Below, in pieces: positions 57,591 through 64,000 of a stretch of 64,000 nucleotides of DNA. The translations under genes were made by a program, and so were the position numbers. The first letter of the stretch is position 1. Each line of letters starts with the position of its first letter. The DNA is taken from positions 1 to 64,000 of the forward strand of contig NMRA01000189.1 of NCBI GenBank assembly GCA_002633005.1. Reading direction: 5' to 3'. Below the pieces are notes generated by a model. That model did not search any database. It was not told where the DNA came from and saw only the letters and a program-made list of their open reading frames with translations. The stretch is from Phoronis australis (taxonomy: Eukaryota; Phoronida; Phoronidae).

Positions 57591-58531
57591 AGTTGTGTAA
57601 TTGATTCTTCCCAAACCTGATTTTGTTACATGTTGTCACACTCGTATAGGCAACAAAAACGTCATCTCTTAAAAATATTGGACGCACGGGCTTCAAACTT
57701 TCATTTTAGCTAAGGGTTACATCAAGCAAATCTAAAGTGGTCTAAGTATCTGATTAATGTGCAAGCCAAAAACATCCTTTTACCATAATAAGTAATTTAG
57801 GAAATTCCAGCAATACAGGCAGAACCAAAATCACGTTAAGTTCATGACAATGAACATGTATAATTGATAACATGGCGACTGCATGGTAATGAAAAATGTG
57901 AAGCTGTGGGGCAGAAGGGTTCATGTAAGCTTCACACTTCAATATCCAAATGTAGCCTAAATATGCACATAAATTATTTATTTACATTATGTTGCTTTGA
58001 TAACACCTGAAGTAGAAAATAACTTGTTACTAAGCATGAATCAAAAACAATTTATTCACGAAATTTAGAAAAAATATGTGTTCAATTGTAACATAATCAT
58101 ACCTTGAAGAAAAGTTGACTTTCAAACAAAAAACAATTAAAGCTATTTTTAGCAGAGTGCATGGTCAATTAAATGAGCACGTTGAAATATTCCTTATAGT
58201 TATGTCACAAACACCTGAAAATTATACAAAACCGCGTTTTTGTACAAATGTTTTTTACTTAAATATTCACCGATGACAATGTAATCGTTTGGACATGCCT
58301 TTCATTCGGCAGTTCAGCAGAAGTCGCCATGTTGTCGGTGCCGTCGGAAATGTGATTAAAAGTCCACCGTGAATTGTGTGCGCACATCAACTTCTCAACA
58401 AATTGCATCTAAACTGTGGTGAAAACTCTTGTATTGAATAGAATGGTAGATAATGATGAGCGTCACAAAATTTTACTTTTAGAATATTTGTGAAAATACT
58501 TATAAGGATTTTTTTTAAAAACTCATTACCT

Positions 58532-58617
58532 ATGCCGCTGTCGTCCAAGATGGCCCACGAATTAAAAGAGTGGGACAATCTGCCAAGAGCCGGACAACTG
58601 ACAAGTATAATGTACAG
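58532..58617 (+). CDS. Candidate first coding exon of an unrecognised gene
   Basis: ATG opens 28 codons that look protein-like (charged N terminus, then Trp-Asp, Pro, Gly, Met-Tyr) and ends at AG before a gtacgc donor. A CpG-containing stretch rich in gccatg, ccgtcgg lies upstream at about 58320. No continuation exon was found to the right, where the GPCR lies on the other strand. Confidence 0.25.
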
Positions 58618-59411
58618 GTACGCTGTCAATAACAAAAGTATTGGACTGGATTCTTTACAAGGCAACTTTTCGTTTTTAAAAATTTTATTTCACGTGTTCA
58701 GGTTACCACAAATAACATTTATTACTCAGAAATCGAATAAAGACTATCGCGGCAACAACATTGAACAAACAAATTCGTAAAGAAACAATAGAACACAATA
58801 ATAACACATGCATATACAGAAACACACACTTAGCTACGCAAACGAGTAGTTTTACGAAGTTAACATTTCATTTGTAATCCCAGAACAAACACTGCCAGAA
58901 ACTAAATGTCACTTCTTTCCGTTATTGTAACATGATTTCAATATGCAAAAGAGTCTTGTTGAAAACCCAAAACATATACTTTTACAGGTTGTTCACTCTA
59001 TGACTGGACCTAAAAAGATATCGGAGATCAGACTATTCGTGAAATCCAGCCAGGATCACTAATTTCATGGGCGCACCCGGGGGGGGGGGCTCCCCGATTT
59101 GGCGAATTGCAAAAAAAGGTCCCTCTCAGTGAAAAAAGTCCCAGTAAACGACACAAAAGTCCACAAGGGACACAGGAAATCGGCGCAGATGCACAATTCG
59201 TAGGCCTGAACCTAGTGGTCCCATCTTTTTAGTCCTCGTTGAATTTGTTCAGTAAAAGGTCCCCATACCGAGAAATTCGAGCCCCCTATATTTTATGCTG
59301 GATGCGCGCATGGATTTTGCCGCGAAATCGCTAGTTGTCTAGAACCGTACTTCAAGTCTCGTTTGATGATTCAGTTATGAAGAAAAACGACGAAATGTAA
59401 ACAGAGAATCC

Positions 59412-59550
59412 TGCACAGTCTCAAGTTTATGATATAGGCAAAATCTTGTGGAAATTTCGTCAAAATCCCAAGGCTTGCCGAGGGATTTTGACGAAATTTT
59501 CAAGAGGTTTTGCCCATGTCATCAATCCGAGACGAGTGCAGGACCCGAGT
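59412..59550. mobile_element. Long hairpin element
   Basis: The left arm tcctgcacagtctc...aggcaaaat...gaaatttcgtcaaaatccc is inverted on the right as gggattttgacgaaatt...ggttttgccc...gagacgagtgcagga. The central loop is short (aaggcttgccga). A foldback MITE with diverged outer arms. Confidence 0.7.
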
Positions 59551-59760
59551 TTGCAATCGTGGCTGTTCAATCAATTCAGTGAATCCTTTGCGGATCTAGA
59601 GCACCCTCACGTTGTATAGTGCACTTACGGATGTCATAGGAAATTCCAAAAGAAGTATGAAATCTTGATTATGACCGCGGTTACCTGAGTAAAACATATC
59701 CATAGTTAAATAGTGCCGCCGGATTTGCGCACCGGTATACATTAATTGTTATACAGCGAC

Positions 59761-59917
59761 CAGGGGCGGATCCGGATTTTGAGTTAGGGGGGACCAGGGC
59801 AGAGCATTAGCCAGGATTTTGCTCGTCAGACATTCGCACCCCCGAACTGCCAAATGGAATCTGGGAGAATTTTAGGGGGGGCATGGCTCCCTTGGCCCCC
59901 CTCTAAATCCGCCAGTG
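59761..59917. mobile_element. 157-bp MITE, second copy, with its own 5-bp target duplication
   Basis: Same family and length as 57434-57590. It is flanked by gcgac at 59756-59760 and 59918-59922. Two different 5-bp duplications at two sites show independent insertions. Confidence 0.8.
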
Positions 59918-60295
59918 GCGACGACTAATTAAGCACTATCATAAATTTAATTCAGTATGACCGGCGGAGTGCAATTACGTACGAGTTCCTGACAGAACGC
60001 GTTGCCGGCGGATTGCCACTTCCGGATTCATCCATGTCAGGGCACAGCAACGACACACTCGTATGAATTAATTAATGCAATATGCAGGCGTTCTAAAAAA
60101 AAATCGTTTAGTTGGCGTTCCAGAGACAGCGAGTGTTGCGTATACGGAGTGAAGCTCGCGAAAACGCAAAATCACGAAGGCTTCGCGCAATATCGTCGTC
60201 ATTGCCAAGCGAAGACTGACGTGAGCCTGACCACACTATTTCGCGAGATTCTCGCCTCTGTGGAACTCAATGCACTTCACCGGGAGATCTCGTTT

Positions 60296-61312
60296 TTACT
60301 GAGGTACGAACATATGGCCTGATGATGATGACCGAGTCCAAACAAAAGCGCACATCCGCTTCAGGTTATTTTTGAATGCGTCATTTGAAAACGCATACAA
60401 TACTGGATTAATGAAAGAGTTGGCATGCCATAACATTATAGAAACATCAATCAGAACATCCCTAGCCAGGCCCGTATTATTCTTCGTAAGATCCAGCAAG
60501 ACATCTAACAAATAAAACGGAAGCATGCACGCTACAAAGAAAAACAGAATCAGCGCCATTGCACGGGTGGTCCTAACTTCACGTTTGTATAGGCGTAGAT
60601 TTTGGGGTATAATTTTTTTCTTTTGCAACTTCAGTTTCCCTATTACTAAACCATACTGAAGTATTGCAATGGATATCGGAATAACGGACATGAACCAAAA
60701 CAACGCTGTCTCCCATCCTTTGTCATACTGGCGCCCAGTCGTGCACCGTTTATTTCCATTGTAGGTTTCCACTGAAGCCATTATAGTACAACCAAAGACC
60801 GGTATGCTGAACACGGTCCACAAAGACAGAACCATTAGAGCTGCTCGACTTTTGGACAGAAAGTTGTTGTAGTTTTGAGGCAGGAATACAGCAAGAACTC
60901 GTTCTGTTGAAATAGCTATAAGTGTAGCAACTGACCACACAAGTGGCTGCAGAATAACGTGCATTAGCAATATACATATGCCTTTGTTTTTAAAATACCA
61001 AGGGATGGGTTCGTCAGGATGGTATAAGTTTGGAACAAAATTCTTGAATATATCTCCTGGTACAGTAAACAGTCCACACGCCAAGTCTGTGATGGCCAAG
61101 GCGAAAACAAAGACGTTGTGTGGATGTTTTCGCACGTCTTTACAACGTAAGTAAAGAATAATCACACATGTGTTGCCAGTTAGAATGAGAAATATAAACA
61201 CCGATTTGACAGCTATGATCGTAGTTGTTCCAATTGTGCCAAGATGTTGGATAGTTTTCATCGTAGCTTCTGATGATGGATTGCCGTCATTTGGGCCAGT
61301 CAAATTTTCCAT
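60296..61312 (-). CDS. Class A (rhodopsin-like) G protein-coupled receptor, intronless orphan
   Basis: This single-exon ORF of 338 residues has seven hydrophobic segments and the class A landmarks in order: Gly-Asn (N47, 1.50) in TM1, Leu-Ala-x2-Asp (D76, 2.50) in TM2, Cys112 at the top of TM3 paired with Cys190 in ECL2, Glu-Arg-Val (137-139) in place of Asp-Arg-Tyr, Trp165 in TM4, Pro212 in TM5, Cys-Met-Leu-Pro (P265) in TM6, and Asn-Pro-x2-Tyr (302-306) in TM7. An N-glycosylation site lies at Asn3. The third intracellular loop is short and very basic (residues 226-250). There is no cleavable signal peptide. The start is the only ATG before TM1 that keeps an extracellular N terminus of about 30 residues. 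I cannot assign a ligand; it could be an amine, lipid or peptide receptor. Confidence 0.9.
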   Translation of the reverse strand: MENLTGPNDGNPSSEATMKTIQHLGTIGTTTIIAVKSVFIFLILTGNTCVIILYLRCKDVRKHPHNVFVFALAITDLACGLFTVPGDIFKNFVPNLYHPDEPIPWYFKNKGICILLMHVILQPLVWSVATLIAISTERVLAVFLPQNYNNFLSKSRAALMVLSLWTVFSIPVFGCTIMASVETYNGNKRCTTGRQYDKGWETALFWFMSVIPISIAILQYGLVIGKLKLQKKKIIPQNLRLYKREVRTTRAMALILFFFVACMLPFYLLDVLLDLTKNNTGLARDVLIDVSIMLWHANSFINPVLYAFSNDAFKNNLKRMCAFVWTRSSSSGHMFVPQ

Positions 61313-61319
61313 CCTCGAT

Positions 61320-64000
61320 GCTCCTTGTTAGACAATATAATTCACAAACCTATAAAAACAACAATAACGATACACTGCAGTTTAACTGAACCCAACCAAA
61401 ATTGCTTTACAAGACATGACAATTTATTTTGAGCCTGTTCCAATTAAGTTACGATTCACAAAGTTAAGCTGCTTTTTTGAACAGCAAAGGAATTCTCGGT
61501 GATCGAATTTTGGAAGCATCAACAGAAGTACTTTCAACATGGGCAGCGGCAGATTGAATTACAAACACATAGGTATCACTTACTGCTTTGCAAGACCGTC
61601 AACGTTGTAGATGTAGCGACTGCACTACGTTGCAGAGCCCTCTCAACAATGTATGTGGCTTCTTAAAGAGCGTTTTTCAGTCCAAAGAAACATGCGATCG
61701 CAATAAATGTACTTTACCTAGCTATAGCTTAAACAAGTCGGTTGAAAATTTACGTGCTGATCCCGAGTTGGCTAACGAAGCTTGGTAGTTTACTTCAGCG
61801 GTTTTCTTAGTTTTGACGTATCCAAGCAATCACGGTGAACTTAATTTGTTTCTAAGACGCCCCTTGGCTTTCTTTTGTCATCAATACTCATGTGTCAGTT
61901 AAAGTGGCTAGTATAAAATAAGAAAGTAAACGTTACTCATCTTGTATGAAACTTGTAGCATGTCGTAGGGTACAAGTTTTTTGTAGGTTTCGGAAATACA
62001 GTAAGATTTAGATGAGTTTGGAGTATTTTTTTACGTTTGAAAGTTGACTAAAGACACACCTTCGTGCTCGCCAAGTCCGACATTACAGTCCCAAAATGCA
62101 TTGCGGTGCCTTATTTGGAAATGGCCTGATGACCTCAGAGAGGTGAAAGGAATTAAGCTGGTATCACTGACTTTTGAGCTAATGGAATGACAAATTAAGC
62201 TAACCCAGAGCTTAAAGAGGCATGGAACGCTAAAGATCGTCAAAAATATCATTTTATTAATTCCTGGCGAAACTACCATCTCGTAACGTCTAGTACCGAG
62301 TAACAATAATTTCATTTCCCCCTATGAGGAAATCACAAAATCCACGAATTTTAAAATACGAGCGAAAAACTGTGGTTACCACGGAGTCTAATCTCCCTCC
62401 CACTTACATGTATTGTAAATGCGCGCATGCGCTCAGTCAGTTGCTTGAAGTCGCATGAGTTCAAAGAACACATTTTTATATAAAAGAAATATGCTACGTC
62501 TATGTCTTGCCATGCCTAATAAGAAGACGTGCTTTGCCTTGTGGGAGAAAAATCGACGAAGTGGCGAGCAGTTCACAGAACCGTTGAAACTAAAGGAAAA
62601 TGTATTGATATCAAAAGAATGAACAAACCCCAAAAATTCCTGGTCAGCAGGTTAAATTGTGTTTCAGTGGCAGAGAACCACTTTCAATATGGCAGTTCAG
62701 TCTGTTTATCGCGCTCCAGGCATCTTTAAAAGTGGTTCCGCTCAGCGGTCCTCCCACGTTTTTAAACGCAACTGCAAAAACGCAGATATCATTTACTTAT
62801 AATTTTGAAAGGAAATGATCCTAATCAAGAAACTTCCCTCTTTCGGTTTCTGAACAGATCTAGAGCAGAAAGCTGGGCTAAAATTTTTGCACACAGGATA
62901 AATAAATACGAGACATAGGACCACCTTAACGACAACCACTTCCAAATCATTAAATTATTCCGAGGTAAACCATTTTGTAATAAACAGAGCATTATCCGCT
63001 ATTTATAAGGCTAATCCAATCTACAAAAGTTTTAGGAAAATTAAAGAAATTTGATGTTTTATGTAAATAAATTCAAGATAAACTGACAAACACTTTTTCA
63101 AAATCGACAAAGATTAAGAAACTCGAAATATTACTTTTTCCGTGAATTCCATTACTCCAGATATTTGTGGCGCATTTTCTCCAATAAACCCTATCTTTAA
63201 AGAAAAAAAAATTTGTTTTTCACGAACAAGTTCATTAATTAATACAATGCTATACAATTGGATAGAATTTTATAACTGACATTGAACAAAGATATAGGCC
63301 TCCAATTTTCCAAATACTCTCTTTGTTTGCCTGGCTTAGGGGCAATACTTATAACTCATTTGGTGCAGCGACGGCATTAATGATCCAATAGTATTGCTAA
63401 AATTAAGTGCTGAAACAGAAATGTTTTCAAACACATGCGCACACACAGCCTTCAATTTGGGGGCGCTCGAATTCTTGACGTCGTGGACCTTAAACTAACA
63501 AAACAGCGGGCGGACTAAAAAATACGAAAAAAAATAAAATAAAAAAATAAAACGGGAGCACCACTGTGAAGTGCGCGTTCGCGCTTATTTAGTGGTCTTT
63601 TGTCCAGTTATCTCGGACTTTTTGGACCTTTTTTACCTACTTCGCCAAATGAGGGGGCTCGTTCGAGACCCCCTGGGTGCGCGCATGAAACACTCTTATT
63701 CAAAGACTTAGGTTCGCACAAATTTTCCAGTAAACGTGCAGCTATTTGTGTACACCATACCAAGCTAAATTTTGACCAAATTTGGTCAAGCTTGGTCACT
63801 GACCAATGAACTATATATATAAGGGGTACCATAGAACCGTATGGATGAGCATCGCATCTTACGAAACTCCTTGCCCATCTCCACGCATGGAGCGCAAACT
63901 AATGAGCTAAATGTAATTTAATTAATTTATTTCATTGAGACAGACTACCAAAGCAGCTACAACCAGACTGCATTTTAAAGTATTTGTTTGCCTTCTAAAG
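61320..64000. other. GPCR 5' flank to window end, nothing recognised
   Basis: AT-rich sequence with no supported gene. An A-rich tract lies at about 63521-63552. Short ORFs lack any family pattern. Confidence 0.5.

Noticed and set aside
60750-60977. 75-residue - strand ORF
   Set aside because: Out-of-frame shadow of the GPCR.

Overview
This is eukaryotic nuclear DNA from an animal. Coding exons are short, have GT/AG borders and are separated by long introns. The spaces between are packed with tRNA-derived SINEs, foldback elements, minisatellites and DNA transposons. The base composition is AT-rich. The gene set and the TE repertoire (TTAA/THAP transposon, a HIRAN-like mobile ORF, many elements ending in CAGTGGCGGAT) suggest a marine invertebrate, perhaps a non-vertebrate deuterostome. 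The species cannot be named from the sequence.

Three protein-coding genes are well supported. (1) A makorin gene (RING E3 ubiquitin ligase with four CCCH fingers) runs on the + strand from 4637 to 23763. I could assemble seven exons into a complete 423-residue protein. (2) A TBK1/IKK-epsilon kinase gene runs on the - strand from 51146 down to 30862. Eighteen exons join in phase into 803 residues. (3) An intronless class A GPCR lies on the - strand at 60296-61312. Makorin and TBK1 are convergent, with about 7 kb of repeat-rich spacer between their stop codons.

The makorin half of the window is not a simple linear chromosome. Single N characters at 5926, 11192, 15091 and 17544 (and at 54078 further right) each sit at the junction of a long, slightly diverged direct duplication. 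The best explanation is heterozygous contig ends that overlap but were laid end to end. Makorin exon 2 and exon 3 therefore appear twice, and exon 4 appears once whole and once cut.

In one of these interleavings, one haplotype carries a TTAA-flanked transposon with ~155-bp terminal inverted repeats. It encodes a P2X7-tail-like cysteine-rich protein and a THAP domain, and resembles the Kolobok superfamily. Its left part is at 13341-15090 and its right part at 17545-17980. The contig wedged between them (15092-17543) is the other haplotype with the empty TTAA site at 15399-15402.

Layout: 1-4600 repeats; 4637-23763 makorin with its introns full of repeats; 23764-30861 spacer, including a HIRAN-ORF element at 28949-30462; 30862-51146 TBK1; 51150-60290 intergenic with foldback elements and two 157-bp MITEs; 60296-61312 GPCR; 61320-64000 no gene recognised.
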